Below are positions 34,910 to 43,920 of a stretch of DNA of 64,000 nt, in pieces. The stretch's first letter is position 1. Every line of letters starts with the position of its first letter. The notes under the pieces were generated by a model. It saw nothing but the letters and a program-made list of their open reading frames with translations, had not been told where the DNA came from and ran no database searches. A program made the translations under genes and the position numbers. The stretch is from Lacticaseibacillus rhamnosus (GTDB taxonomy: Bacteria; Bacillota; Bacilli; Lactobacillales; Lactobacillaceae): NCBI RefSeq assembly GCF_900636965.1, contig NZ_LR134331.1, forward strand, positions 248,001-312,000, in the 5' to 3' direction.

Positions 34910-36705
34910 CCTTTCTGCAAGATTTTTTCCAATTCCATCAAGCGCTGTTCAAATACTGAAAAGGCGGCTTCAAGATAATCGGGTTTGGTCATATCAACGC
35001 CAGCTGTTTTCATGGTGTCAATGGCATACTTAGAACTCCCTGACTTCAAATAGTCTAAGTAACGGGCAGCCGCGTCAGGTTCGCCGCTACTGATGCCCGC
35101 TGCTAAGGTTGAGGCAGCAGCAAAGCCGGTTGCATACTGGTAAACATAGTAATTGTAATAGAAGTGCGGAATGCGGGCCCATTCAAAGGCAATTTCCGGA
35201 TCGCGTGCAACTTCCGGTCCATAATATCGGGCGTTGAGATCGGCGTAATATTGTGACATGCTGGTGGCCGTTAACGGTTCGCCTTGCTGATCCTGTTGGT
35301 GAATCCAGTGCTCGAACTCGGCAAATTGTGTCTGACGGAAAACAGTTCCCTTAAAACCATCGAGATAGTAATTCAAAATGTAGGCTCGTACTTTGGAATC
35401 ATCCGAATGTGTCAGGAAATAATCAGTTAACAGATTTTCGTTGGTCGTTGAAGCAATTTCGGCAACAAAGATCGGATAATCACCATAGACATACGGCTGA
35501 TTGTGACGCGTGTACCAACTGTGAACGCTGTGGCCGGTTTCGTGAACCAACGTATAGAGTTCATCAACGGCATCGTGCCAGTTCAATAAGATGAACGGAT
35601 TGGTATCATAAGCACCACCGGAATAGGCACCTGAACGTTTGCCTTTATTTTCGACAACATCAATATAGCGATTGTCAAAAATTTCGCGAACATGCTCAAG
35701 ATAATCATCGCCTAGTGGGGCTAAAGCTTTTAAGGCCTCTGCTTTGGCTTGTTCAAGCGTATAAGTCAACGGCGGCTGGCCAGTCAGTGGTGTGTAAATG
35801 TCATACATGTGTAACTGATCGACTGCCAACACCTTTTTGCGCAAGGCGACATAACGATGTAAAAGCGGCAGGTGGGTGTTAACCTGGTCGATAAGCGTCG
35901 TGTACACACTTTCCGGAATGTGATTACTTGCCATAGCGGCAGCACGCGCATTTTTGTAATGATGCGCCGTCGCGTTGAAATTATGGGCTTTCACTTGACC
36001 ACTTAACGTTTGCGCAAACGTATTTTTCAAACTTTCGTAAGCACGCAGAAGGGCCTCGAAAGCCTCCTTGCGTAATTTACGGTTAGTCGAGCGAATCAAT
36101 TGACCGTACAAACCGTTACTAAGCTGGACGGTTTCGCCATCTTCATTTTCAACAAACCCGAATTGCAGATCAGAGTTGTTTAATACATTGAAGGTCGCGT
36201 GACTGGCATTTAAGGCATCACCCGCACTTGCAATCAAGGCCTCGGCAGCGGTTGTCAAGACGTGTTCTCGATTTACCGTGATGGCATCGATAAAATGTCC
36301 GAATGGCTTCAAGCTTTCAGTGTCACGCCAGGCCGTTAATTTGTCGCTTGGGATCGCCAGAATTTCCGGATCCAAAAACGCTAACTGACTGGCTAATTCA
36401 GCACCCAGGCTTTCAGCTTTGGCATTCATCGCCTGATAAGTGGCGTTACCGGTATCTTGATCGCTTTTTAAACTTGAATAGACGTAAACCTTCTCGAAGC
36501 GTCGAAAAACTGCAAGTACGGCTTTAATGCCGGTAACAAGGGCGTCTGCCGAGTTGCCTAACGTTCCTTTCAATGCGACGGCCGCTTTGGCTTGGGCACG
36601 GACAGCTTTAAAGTCGGTTTCCCAAGCTGAATCATCTGGATAAATCGTTGTCAGGTCCCAGGTCAATTGCGTTGGGACATCCTCTCGTGCTGGTAAATGT
36701 TGCAT
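34906..36705 (-). CDS. pepF: Oligoendopeptidase F
   Basis: A 599-residue M3B metallopeptidase that cleaves oligopeptides of roughly 7-17 residues in the cytoplasm. The zinc motif HETGH (about 387, in LVHETGHSVHSWY) is intact, with the third ligand Glu in VAEIASTTNE downstream. Length is normal for lactic PepF. GGAG lies eight bases before the ATG. It is first in an operon with the dehydrogenase and phosphoesterase genes. Confidence 0.94.
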   Translation of the reverse strand: MQHLPAREDVPTQLTWDLTTIYPDDSAWETDFKAVRAQAKAAVALKGTLGNSADALVTGIKAVLAVFRRFEKVYVYSSLKSDQDTGNATYQAMNAKAESLGAELASQLAFLDPEILAIPSDKLTAWRDTESLKPFGHFIDAITVNREHVLTTAAEALIASAGDALNASHATFNVLNNSDLQFGFVENEDGETVQLSNGLYGQLIRSTNRKLRKEAFEALLRAYESLKNTFAQTLSGQVKAHNFNATAHHYKNARAAAMASNHIPESVYTTLIDQVNTHLPLLHRYVALRKKVLAVDQLHMYDIYTPLTGQPPLTYTLEQAKAEALKALAPLGDDYLEHVREIFDNRYIDVVENKGKRSGAYSGGAYDTNPFILLNWHDAVDELYTLVHETGHSVHSWYTRHNQPYVYGDYPIFVAEIASTTNENLLTDYFLTHSDDSKVRAYILNYYLDGFKGTVFRQTQFAEFEHWIHQQDQQGEPLTATSMSQYYADLNARYYGPEVARDPEIAFEWARIPHFYYNYYVYQYATGFAAASTLAAGISSGEPDAAARYLDYLKSGSSKYAIDTMKTAGVDMTKPDYLEAAFSVFEQRLMELEKILQKG

Positions 36706-36833
36706 CTAATCAGCTCCAATTTCTAATATTTCTTTAATGTTACCATATCAAGCCGATTTTTGAGCTAATTCCCTTTTTTCTTCATAATTATCTGATACAC
36801 TACCGTGGAAACTAAAACTGGAGTGAAGCACAT

Positions 36834-37928
36834 ATGTCCAAGCAACAAAAATCTGATCTACGAATCAAAAATCGCAAACCCAAACGGCGCCATCCAATTT
36901 TACGTGCGGTGGTTCTCATTGTGCTCGTGGCGCTTTTTCTGGCGGGTGGCTATGCAGCCAGGTTCTACTCACAAGCAAAAAAAGCAGTTGCGAAGACTTA
37001 TGACCCGGTTAGCACGAAAACAGTCAATTCCGACCTCAATGGCAAAAAGCCAATCAGTATTCTTTTGATGGGTACCGATACCGGTGCTTTTGGCCGCACG
37101 GATACAGGTCGTTCCGACACGTTGATGCTTGTGACCATCAACCCTAAAGAAAAGAAGACAACGATGCTCAGTATTCCCCGCGATACGTTAGCAGAAATGG
37201 TGGGGACAGGCGATCAATCACCTACCTATGAAAAAATCAATGCGGCATACTCGTATGGCAAGTCAGACGCGGCGATCAAAACCGTTGAAAAATTACTAAA
37301 TGTTCCGATTAATTATTACGTGACCGTCAACATGGAAGGACTACAAAAGATTGTCGATGCTGTCGGTGGAGTGGACGTTAATGTGCCGTTTACCTGGACG
37401 GATGCGAATACAGGCGGGCAAACCTTTAAAAAAGGTAAGGCGCATCTTAACGGTGAACTCGCTCTTGCCTATGCCCGGATGCGTGATGAAGATCCTGAAG
37501 GCGATTATGGCCGGCAAAAACGTCAGCAGGAAGTCATCAATCAGATTGTTAAACACCTGATGTCAGTTAAATCACTGACGAACTATCAGAAGGTTATGGA
37601 CTCGCTGTCATCTAGCATGCGAACCAATCTTACTTTTGATGACATGATGGCAATCGCCCAAAATTATCGCAGTTCGGCTTCAACGATTGAGCGCAAACAG
37701 CTGCAAGGCATTGGTGTTTATATTGATAACGCGGCTTATCAGGTTATGAAGACTGATACGCTTCAAAAAGCATCTGATGAAATGCGTGCTCAGCTAGGCT
37801 TGTCAAAGAAGACATTGAATAATTTCAATACCCACCAAAACGAAATTAACAATTCACTTGGGTTCGATTGGACTGGCAATAATCCGGTTTATACGGTTTC
37901 ACTTGATGGTGTGACCACAGGACCTTGA
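36834..37928 (+). CDS. LytR-CpsA-Psr (LCP) family wall polymer ligase
   Basis: A 364-residue membrane protein. A basic cytoplasmic tail (1-22), one membrane helix (about 23-45), then the extracellular LCP domain (about 75-230): ISILLMGTDTG, GRSDTLMLVTINP, LSIPRDT (conserved Arg/Asp), KINAAYSYG, and ELALAYARMRDEDPEGDYGRQ with the Arg residues that bind the polyprenyl phosphate. LCP enzymes attach teichoic acids or polysaccharides to peptidoglycan. Its own promoter and terminator make it a single-gene unit. Confidence 0.92.
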   Translation: MSKQQKSDLRIKNRKPKRRHPILRAVVLIVLVALFLAGGYAARFYSQAKKAVAKTYDPVSTKTVNSDLNGKKPISILLMGTDTGAFGRTDTGRSDTLMLVTINPKEKKTTMLSIPRDTLAEMVGTGDQSPTYEKINAAYSYGKSDAAIKTVEKLLNVPINYYVTVNMEGLQKIVDAVGGVDVNVPFTWTDANTGGQTFKKGKAHLNGELALAYARMRDEDPEGDYGRQKRQQEVINQIVKHLMSVKSLTNYQKVMDSLSSSMRTNLTFDDMMAIAQNYRSSASTIERKQLQGIGVYIDNAAYQVMKTDTLQKASDEMRAQLGLSKKTLNNFNTHQNEINNSLGFDWTGNNPVYTVSLDGVTTGP

Positions 37929-37950
37929 AGCGTTTGATAAAGTTAGTGTC

Positions 37951-37997
37951 AAAAAGCATGGCCACTTCGGTATTTGAAGGCGACCATGCTTTTTTGT
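37951..37997 (+). terminator. Terminator of LCP gene
   Basis: AAAAAGCATGG and CCATGCTTTTTT form the stem with an inner TTC/GAA. Confidence 0.88.
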
Positions 37998-38036
37998 GTC
38001 TTATGGAAATGATGATGAAGGTGGCATTTAAAATGG

Positions 38037-39416
38037 TTACTCTGGATCAGGTAAATCGGGTGCCAATTTTGCGCCGCTTAATTTAGCAGCAGCAAGACCA
38101 CTTAAGAAGCCAATGATAAGGAACGGTACAAAGTCCATGCCAACTGAGAACCAAGGAATAAAGGTGGTAGCAAAGTGCTGAATGGCTGCGAAGAATGGCA
38201 GTTGCGCTAAGCTCGTCGGCAGGGCATGAATCGCATCAAGCAATGCGGGAACCAGCGTGAAACCGATCGTCGTTTTGTAAATCCGGGTATTCTTGCCAAT
38301 CCAAGGATGAAGCAAGCCTAACATAATCAGCGCAATGGCTAATGGATAAAGCAGCATCAAGATCGGCGTGGAATAGGCGATAATTTGATCGAGCCCAAAA
38401 TTGGCAATCAGAAAAGCACCAATAGTTGTGATCGGAAGAAAGAAATGATAGCCCAGTTTCGGAAAGCGATGTCCCAAATCCTGTGAAAAAGAGGTGACCA
38501 GACCAATGGCAGTGGTTAAGCAAGCCAGCAGCGTCATCGCTCCGAGCAAGGCAGTACCTATAAGGCCGGTGTAATGCGTCATAATTTGATTAAACGCGGT
38601 GCCGCCATTTGCGGTGATCTTAGAAAAGCCGAGGCTAATGGCACCTAACATAATCAGCAGGATATAGATGAGTGCTTCAAGTCCCATTGCCAATGAGCCA
38701 ACCTTGGCAACGGCTTTAGCCCGACTGGAAGCATGATGTAATCCCATCAATTTCAGCGCGGTAATGATGGTAACGCCAAAGCCCAATCCGGCAAGTGCGT
38801 CCATCGTGTTGTAGCCTTGTAAGAAACCATTGGTGAGATTGCCGGTGATAAGCTTTGCGTTGGCAGTGAAGCTAATAGCTCGAATGTCGCCTTTAATTAA
38901 CAAGGCCCAGAAGAAAATAATGGCCAGTAAAAGCAACAATAGCGGATTCAGCAGCTTACCGATGTAGGTCGTGATTTTACTTTCATTGCGGGCAAGCAGA
39001 AATGTTATCAAAAAGAAAATAAACGAAAAAATCAACAAACCGATTTGCTGTTGCCCTTTGTTTAGAAAAGGTGCGATACCAATAGCGTAAGTAACAGTGG
39101 CAGTTCTTGGCGAAGCAATTAGCAAGCCGAGACTGGCATGGGTGGCAAGCAGGAAGAATAAGGCGAATCCATGGCCTGCTGGACGAGCGAGATCATACAT
39201 ACTACTCGCACGGGTGAGACTAATGGCCATGATGGATAGCAGCGGCAGTAAAACGGCCGATAGTAAGAATCCGATGGCAGCCGGTAGCCAAGCCGCTCCG
39301 GCTAGCTGCCCCATATGAATCGGGAAGATTAAATTTCCGGCTCCAAAGAACATGCCGAATAACAAAGAACCGAGTGTGAGGTATTGACGTTTGGTGAGCT
39401 TAGCTTGCGTTGACAT
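38037..39416 (-). CDS. brnQ: Branched-chain amino acid:cation symporter
   Basis: A 459-residue LIVCS-family importer for Leu, Ile and Val with 12 predicted membrane helices. The opening LTLGSLLFGMFFGAGNLIFP is the family signature, and the QGYNTMDALAGLGFG segment (about 220) is also typical. I start at the ATG at 39414-39416, since the upstream in-frame ATG overlaps the GGAGGGATC ribosome site. It is preceded by a T-box leader, so expression should respond to an uncharged tRNA. Confidence 0.93.
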   Translation of the reverse strand: MSTQAKLTKRQYLTLGSLLFGMFFGAGNLIFPIHMGQLAGAAWLPAAIGFLLSAVLLPLLSIMAISLTRASSMYDLARPAGHGFALFFLLATHASLGLLIASPRTATVTYAIGIAPFLNKGQQQIGLLIFSFIFFLITFLLARNESKITTYIGKLLNPLLLLLLAIIFFWALLIKGDIRAISFTANAKLITGNLTNGFLQGYNTMDALAGLGFGVTIITALKLMGLHHASSRAKAVAKVGSLAMGLEALIYILLIMLGAISLGFSKITANGGTAFNQIMTHYTGLIGTALLGAMTLLACLTTAIGLVTSFSQDLGHRFPKLGYHFFLPITTIGAFLIANFGLDQIIAYSTPILMLLYPLAIALIMLGLLHPWIGKNTRIYKTTIGFTLVPALLDAIHALPTSLAQLPFFAAIQHFATTFIPWFSVGMDFVPFLIIGFLSGLAAAKLSGAKLAPDLPDPE

Positions 39417-39484
39417 TGTAGATCCCTCCATGTTTATAAAATCACTGCGACACTGAATGCTGACTGTCGGGTATTTTTTCCATA

Positions 39485-39760
39485 AGAAAAGCCCTTAACA
39501 GTCAGAACTGTTAAGGGCGTGGATCACGCTGTACCACCTTACTTTACCGCCAACGTCACCGAAAGCGGTCTCGCCGCGTACGGCCTGATTCGGCGATACG
39601 CGATTGCTGTAATGGGCGCAATCCCAGCCATTACTTCCGAAGTCGCAATGGCAACTCGTAGACTACTTTCCACTAGATAATCAGAGGTCTCTTCCCACCA
39701 ACCGAGACTCGCTGACACTGACAATCCAGGTACTCTTCTACTCATCGTTTTTGAAAATCT
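39485..39760 (-). ncRNA. T-box leader (riboswitch) of brnQ
   Basis: On the minus strand: a Stem I with the AAGAGTA element (loop E side) and GGTTGGTGGGAAGAGACC, followed by the conserved T-box sequence AGTAAGGTGGTACAGCG (39527-39543) and a terminator. Uncharged tRNA binding at the specifier loop and through the T-box bulge would favour the antiterminator. The specifier loop reads GTGGAAAGTAGTCTAC. GTA (Val) fits the gene best, but register alignment to the GAA of the loop E motif would give AGT (Ser), so the codon is not certain. Confidence 0.92.
39487..39519 (-). terminator. T-box terminator hairpin
   Basis: GCCCTTAACAG and CTGTTAAGGGC form a perfect stem followed on the minus strand by TTTTC. 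Confidence 0.9.
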
Positions 39761-39775
39761 GTTGAATTGATCTTT

Positions 39776-39803
39776 ATTTTACGAAGAAGTGGGGAAAAGT
39801 CAA
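39776..39803 (-). promoter_or_regulatory. Promoter of the T-box/brnQ transcript
   Basis: On the minus strand TTGACT, 16-base spacer, TAAAAT. Transcription would start near 39769, giving a leader of about 350 bases. From here to 40012 I see no gene or clear site. Confidence 0.65.
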
Positions 39804-40012
39804 ATACTTTTTTAAAAATATGAGTTAGTTTGATGAGAAATGTGAGGGCTAATGAGGAAGCGGTACCCGTTAAAATACCCATATAAAGGCAATGGCGCTG
39901 GTGAAATCCAAACAGTTAGCTAGTCATTTTTCTCATATCAAGCATGACATGGCCTGAAGTTCACGATAGTCACGACTGGCTGAAAAAATCCCGCATTTAA
40001 CCAATGAACAGA

Positions 40013-40050
40013 AAAAAGCCCTCTCGCTCACACATAGCGAAAGGACTTTC
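40013..40050 (-). terminator. Terminator of the 3D-domain protein gene
   Basis: On the minus strand AGTCCTTTCGCT pairs with AGCGAGAGGGCT (wobbles included) followed by T5-6. Confidence 0.8.
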
Positions 40051-40067
40051 TGATTTTAGCTAATAAA

Positions 40068-40820
40068 TTAGCCAACAACTTCAACTGTGGCTGTCATGAC
40101 GCCAGCTGAAGGAATCTGTGAGTTAGGCATCGCGACATCCAGCTGATTAGGATTGCCGTTAGCAAAACTACCGGTGTCATTAACGGTTCGATACCAAACT
40201 GTGCCATCGGATAATGTAATCTTCAGGCGAGTCCCCTTTGGAAAGACGGAGAGATTAGCTGCGACACCATCGTAACCCATGTTTGAACCCAATACGGCCG
40301 GATCATAGAAGCTTAATTTAAAGGTCCCTTTGTTGGTCGTGGTTTGGGTCGTGCTCGTTGTGGTTGCACTAGCCGCAGCTGCACTTGCATTAGCCGCCTG
40401 CTGGGCTGCTTGTGCCTGAGCCTGCTCTTGGGCAGCCTGTTGAGCAGCTGCCTGTTCTGCTGCAGCTTTTTCGGCTGCGGCTTTTTCAGCTGCAGCCTGT
40501 TCCTCGGCAGCCTTAGCAGCGGCCGCTTTTTGCTCAGCAATTTGATGCGCTGCTTCGGCGATATCGTTTGTGCCGACTGTGATGGTATTTTCTTTCTTCG
40601 GGTTGATCAGTGAATAAGTATCCGCTTGGTCAGCCTTTACGTCATTCTTTGCCTCGTTGCTTACCACAATTGACTTAGCTCTAATTTGACTATTGTCACT
40701 ATCATTATTGGCGTGGTCAGCAATGGCTTCTACTTTTTGTGAATGATTACTTGTCATTCCTAGTAGAGGCGCCACACTGAGTAACGCGATGATGGATAAT
40801 TTGATTTGCTTAGTAAAGAT
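40068..40820 (-). CDS. Secreted 3D-domain (double-psi beta-barrel) protein, probable AUC start
   Basis: A predicted exported protein of 250 residues. The C-terminal domain (last 85 residues) resembles the 3D/RlpA-like barrel: GVAANLSVFPKGTRLKI, YRTVNDTGSFA and LDVAMPN carry the Asp residues typical of 3D domains, found in wall-lytic proteins. A long Ala/Glu/Gln/Lys-rich coiled coil (about 95-150) and a Thr/Ser-rich linker precede it. Reading upstream of the first GTG adds FTKQIKLSIIALLSV, which completes a signal peptide, but no ATG, GTG or TTG exists before the next stop. AGGAG lies nine bases before an ATC codon (40818-40820), which I propose as the start. The fallback is GTG at 40775, which would lose the signal peptide's basic region. 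Confidence 0.7.
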   Translation of the reverse strand: MFTKQIKLSIIALLSVAPLLGMTSNHSQKVEAIADHANNDSDNSQIRAKSIVVSNEAKNDVKADQADTYSLINPKKENTITVGTNDIAEAAHQIAEQKAAAAKAAEEQAAAEKAAAEKAAAEQAAAQQAAQEQAQAQAAQQAANASAAAASATTTSTTQTTTNKGTFKLSFYDPAVLGSNMGYDGVAANLSVFPKGTRLKITLSDGTVWYRTVNDTGSFANGNPNQLDVAMPNSQIPSAGVMTATVEVVG

Positions 40821-40945
40821 AAAAATTCACTCCTATATTTTGAATAGTCGTCATTTTGTTCCCCCGAGAACACAAACGAAGTATATAGGGATGGTGTGTC
40901 AATAAAATACCAGCATCATTACAAAAACATCTAAATTGGTAATAT

Positions 40946-40963
40946 TGTTACGTGGATGTAACA
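40946..40963. promoter_or_regulatory. Inverted repeat upstream of 3D-protein gene
   Basis: TGTTACGTGGATGTAACA: hexamers TGTTAC and GTAACA separated by six bases. A related TGTTA...GTAACA pair with a ten-base spacer follows. It lies about 130 bases upstream of the coding start, at or above the likely promoter. Possibly a regulator site for a wall-stress system. Confidence 0.4.
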
Positions 40964-41250
40964 AACGGAATGTTAAAAATTTTCGTAACAATCACTGAAC
41001 TTTTTCGGAAAAAGTGGGCTCAACCCTTGAAGTTTCTGTGATTTGCGGCACTTTTCTACCACAATTTGTGAATTTTCGGAAAATTTTTGGGTGCCTAAAC
41101 TTTCGTAAGTGGGAAAATGTTATGCTAACTTTACGTCTTCAAGTCAGCATTTGCGGACATGAAGAATGGGTGGTCAAGACCAAAGCTTGGTATTTGGTGG
41201 CTTGAGATGGATGGATTATTATTGATATTTTTTATTCATTATAATGTGTT

Positions 41251-41317
41251 CCCAGGTGCAGAGGTCAGCGTCCGAGGCCGCTTACACTCCGGTTTCTAAC
41301 CGCGCCGGCTCGCGCTC
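41251..41317 (-). repeat. Deletion derivative of the palindromic repeat, R11
   Basis: Minus orientation. The left arm (heptamer AGAAACC) and outer end are intact, but the central hairpin and most of the right arm are lost (CCCAGGTGCAGAGGTCAGCG). It ends about 120 bases before the DeoR gene. Confidence 0.75.
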
Positions 41318-41443
41318 AGCTTTAGTTAACGAGTTTTTCCATAATCAGGTATAATGAGACAAGACAGACGTGACCGATTTACTTGTAGGAACTTACAGGA
41401 TTTTAAATGGGGGAAGCGTCTATTTAAGGGAGGACTTGAATCG

Positions 41444-42202
41444 GTGGCAATGTATCGGGAGAAGCGGTTTGAAGAAATCAAGAAGCTGTTGGCAGCGCGT
41501 AATGAGCTCAGCATCGAAGATATTATGAAGGCTGTTGGCGTTTCTCGTGACACTGCTCGGCGCGATATCGTTGCCTTAGATGCTCAAGGTGTTGCCAGAC
41601 GTACCCGTGGCGGTTTGGTGTCGTTGAATTTTGGCCACACGATTCCCAGTTATTCGACCCGCTTGAAGCGTTTTTCTACCCAGAAAACCAAAATGGCAAA
41701 AGCCGCGTTATCGTTGATTAAGGCGGGCGGCGTCTACTTTATTGATGACTCAACCACGCTTTTGAAATTGTCACAATCGATTCATCATCCGGTCACGGTA
41801 TATACGCATAGCTTGGACAACGCCATTGCCCTTTCAGTCGAAGAACGGGTTAATTTGCATTTGTTTGGCGGTAAGCTCGATCATCATGCACGGTTTTTCT
41901 TTGAACCCACGATGCTGGAGACTTTGCGGCGAATTGCCTTTGATGCTGCGTTTATTGGCGCCACAGCGATTGCCGAAGATGGCGTGTATTTTTCTTATAT
42001 GGAAGATGCTCAGGTCAAACAAGCGGCGGCGTTATCGGCACGGCAGGTGGTTGTAGTTTCCGAAACCGAAAAATTCCAGATACAGGCACCGTATCGCGGG
42101 TTGGAACTTGGACAGATTGATACACTGATTACTGATAAGAAATTAGCGCAAACGCAAAAGCAGTGGTTCCCGACTAAGACGGACTTCTTAATCGGTGATT
42201 GA
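41444..42202 (+). CDS. DeoR-family transcriptional regulator
   Basis: A 252-residue regulator with an N-terminal winged HTH (about 1-58: LSIEDIMKAVGVSRDTARRDIVALDAQG) and a DeoR sensor domain (about 75-230: FIDDSTTLLKL, HLFGGKLDHHARFFF, FIGATAIAEDG). I start at the GTG at 41444, nine bases after GGGAGGA, giving MAMYREKRFEEI. An ATG two codons later is possible. The genes after it are not sugar genes, so its regulon is not evident from context. Confidence 0.85.
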   Translation: MAMYREKRFEEIKKLLAARNELSIEDIMKAVGVSRDTARRDIVALDAQGVARRTRGGLVSLNFGHTIPSYSTRLKRFSTQKTKMAKAALSLIKAGGVYFIDDSTTLLKLSQSIHHPVTVYTHSLDNAIALSVEERVNLHLFGGKLDHHARFFFEPTMLETLRRIAFDAAFIGATAIAEDGVYFSYMEDAQVKQAAALSARQVVVVSETEKFQIQAPYRGLELGQIDTLITDKKLAQTQKQWFPTKTDFLIGD

Positions 42203-42285
42203 TACCAACTTAAGTAAAAAGGATTGATATGTATTCAATTTCAGCAAATAGGCTATCAACAGCGGACACGTCAGGAGGTGTCGCC

Positions 42286-43068
42286 ATGGTAACGCCACTT
42301 GTGACGATCATTGTGCCGGTTTATAACCTTGAAAGCTATGTGGCGCATGGTTTAAAAAGCCTTTTAGCACAAACTTACTCCCACTTACAGATTATTGTGA
42401 TCGATGATGCGTCAAGTGATCGCTCGCCGCAGATTGTGACCCGGTTTGCGCAACGGGATCGGCGCATTCAGGCCATCTTAAAGCCGGTGAACCAAGGTGT
42501 TTCGGCGGCACGTAATAGCGGACTGGAACAAGCTCGGGGTGAGTTGGTTGCGTTTATGGACGGAGATGACTGGTATGAACCGGACTTCATTGCCCATGCC
42601 GTTGATGTGATGACTCAGGGATGGGATCTCATTGCCATGCCGTTTTTTCGTGACGATCCCAATCCACGTCCGGTTCAAGAACATCTGCGTAAGGCGAAGC
42701 AATTGACGAGAAAAGGGCTCATCCGGCAGATGCTGCACCCCATTGGTTATATTCGCGGCTATTTATGGAACAAAGTGTTTCGGCGGGATGTGATTGAACG
42801 CCTGCAATTACGCTTTGATGAACAGATGTCCATTATGGAAGACGAGCTTTTTACCGCCACATATGTGATGGCAACGCGGCATTTTTTGTATACCGGGCAT
42901 CCGGCTTATCATCATGTCGTGCGACGGGATTCGGCCACTCAATCGTTAGGTGTTCTGGGGGCAATCCCGCAGCAGCTCTATGCGTTGTGGCGCATTCATC
43001 AAGTGTTGCGCCATGCCCACCGCTACGAAAAGGGTACTAAAAAAGAAGCAATTAAAATTGACCATTAA
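42286..43068 (+). CDS. Family 2 glycosyltransferase
   Basis: A 260-residue GT-A fold glycosyltransferase. VTIIVPVYNLESYV opens the nucleotide-binding half; IVIDDASSDRS, NQGVSAARNSGLEQARGELVAFMDGDDWYEPDF (DxD-type metal site) and a later acceptor-side EDELFTATY follow. It lacks membrane helices, so it acts at the inner face of the membrane, probably on a wall or exopolysaccharide sugar chain. I start at the ATG at 42286, six bases after AGGAGGTG. Confidence 0.88.
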   Translation: MVTPLVTIIVPVYNLESYVAHGLKSLLAQTYSHLQIIVIDDASSDRSPQIVTRFAQRDRRIQAILKPVNQGVSAARNSGLEQARGELVAFMDGDDWYEPDFIAHAVDVMTQGWDLIAMPFFRDDPNPRPVQEHLRKAKQLTRKGLIRQMLHPIGYIRGYLWNKVFRRDVIERLQLRFDEQMSIMEDELFTATYVMATRHFLYTGHPAYHHVVRRDSATQSLGVLGAIPQQLYALWRIHQVLRHAHRYEKGTKKEAIKIDH

Positions 43069-43083
43069 AACAAAGGAGTATGG

Positions 43084-43824
43084 ATGTTGACCGAGAATTT
43101 AATGACTTACCGAGAGCTGAAGCATAAGGCCAAAGAACAACTAAAGACCGGGACGAATCGCCGCGATTTGATGCTGGCCTATCTACTGCCGAGCTTGTTG
43201 CAGGCGGCAGCCTCGATTGTTGCTTATTTGGCGATCTTGGCGGTGATTCAGAGCTTCGGGGTAGAAAAAACACTGACAGATCCAAATGGCTTTCAAGCGT
43301 ATTATATGCAAAACGGCAACAACACCGGGACACTCAATACCATTCAAAGTCTGGTGAATACCATGCTGGTGCAAGGGGTTAACTTTGCAGTACTGGATCT
43401 TGTCCGGCATCAGACGCGCGTTCATCCATTTCGTGCGGTATTGGGTCTTTTTAACGGCAAGTGGTTCTGGGGTTCGATTTCGTTATGGATCTTTACCTAT
43501 TTCCTGACACTTATCGGCTTTTCCTTCCTCATTATTCCAGGTGTTTTGCTGATACTGGGATGGCGGCAGGCTTTTTGGGTTTTCAAAGACGGACATGAAG
43601 CAGATCAACGTTTCTCATCGATTTCGGCATTGATCGGCTCATGGCGGCTCATGCGCGGCTTTAAAGCTAATTTGCTCGGGTTGTACGTCTCGTTAATTGG
43701 TTGGTACTTGCTGGAAAATCTGACGTTCCACCTTTTTGACTGGGCGATTAATCCCTATCTTCAACTCGTGCACGCTAATTACTATGAGAATCGGCGTGCT
43801 TATAAAATGGCGGCGCAAGCGTAG
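43084..43824 (+). CDS. DUF975 family membrane protein
   Basis: A 246-residue integral membrane protein of the DUF975 family: MTYRELKHKAKEQLK at the N-terminus, four to six predicted helices, and the KWFWGSISLWIFTYFLTLIGFSF segment. These proteins are widespread in lactic acid bacteria and have no known function. AAAGGAG lies five bases before the ATG; a later ATG six codons in is possible. It is separated from the glycosyltransferase by 15 bases and is probably co-transcribed. Confidence 0.8.
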   Translation: MLTENLMTYRELKHKAKEQLKTGTNRRDLMLAYLLPSLLQAAASIVAYLAILAVIQSFGVEKTLTDPNGFQAYYMQNGNNTGTLNTIQSLVNTMLVQGVNFAVLDLVRHQTRVHPFRAVLGLFNGKWFWGSISLWIFTYFLTLIGFSFLIIPGVLLILGWRQAFWVFKDGHEADQRFSSISALIGSWRLMRGFKANLLGLYVSLIGWYLLENLTFHLFDWAINPYLQLVHANYYENRRAYKMAAQA

Positions 43825-43920
43825 TCCTTTTGGCGTGTCTTTTTAACCGCACCGGCGTATACTGGCGGCGTCTAAGTTTATGAAGGAATCGGACAAGTGA
43901 GAAGGATGGGTGCTTTTACC

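Larger units (their letters stand above)
40835..41443. other. Gene-poor intergenic region
   Basis: About 600 AT-rich bases between the divergent 3D-protein and DeoR genes. It holds TTGACA on the minus strand near 40900, two TGTTA/GTAACA inverted repeats (40946-40963, and about 40971-40990), the partial repeat R11, and an AT-rich stretch. A 63-codon frame at 41014 has no ribosome site and I do not accept it. Confidence 0.6.

Noticed and set aside
41014-41205. 63-codon plus-strand frame
   Set aside because: No ribosome site, and the composition is that of the AT-rich noncoding region.
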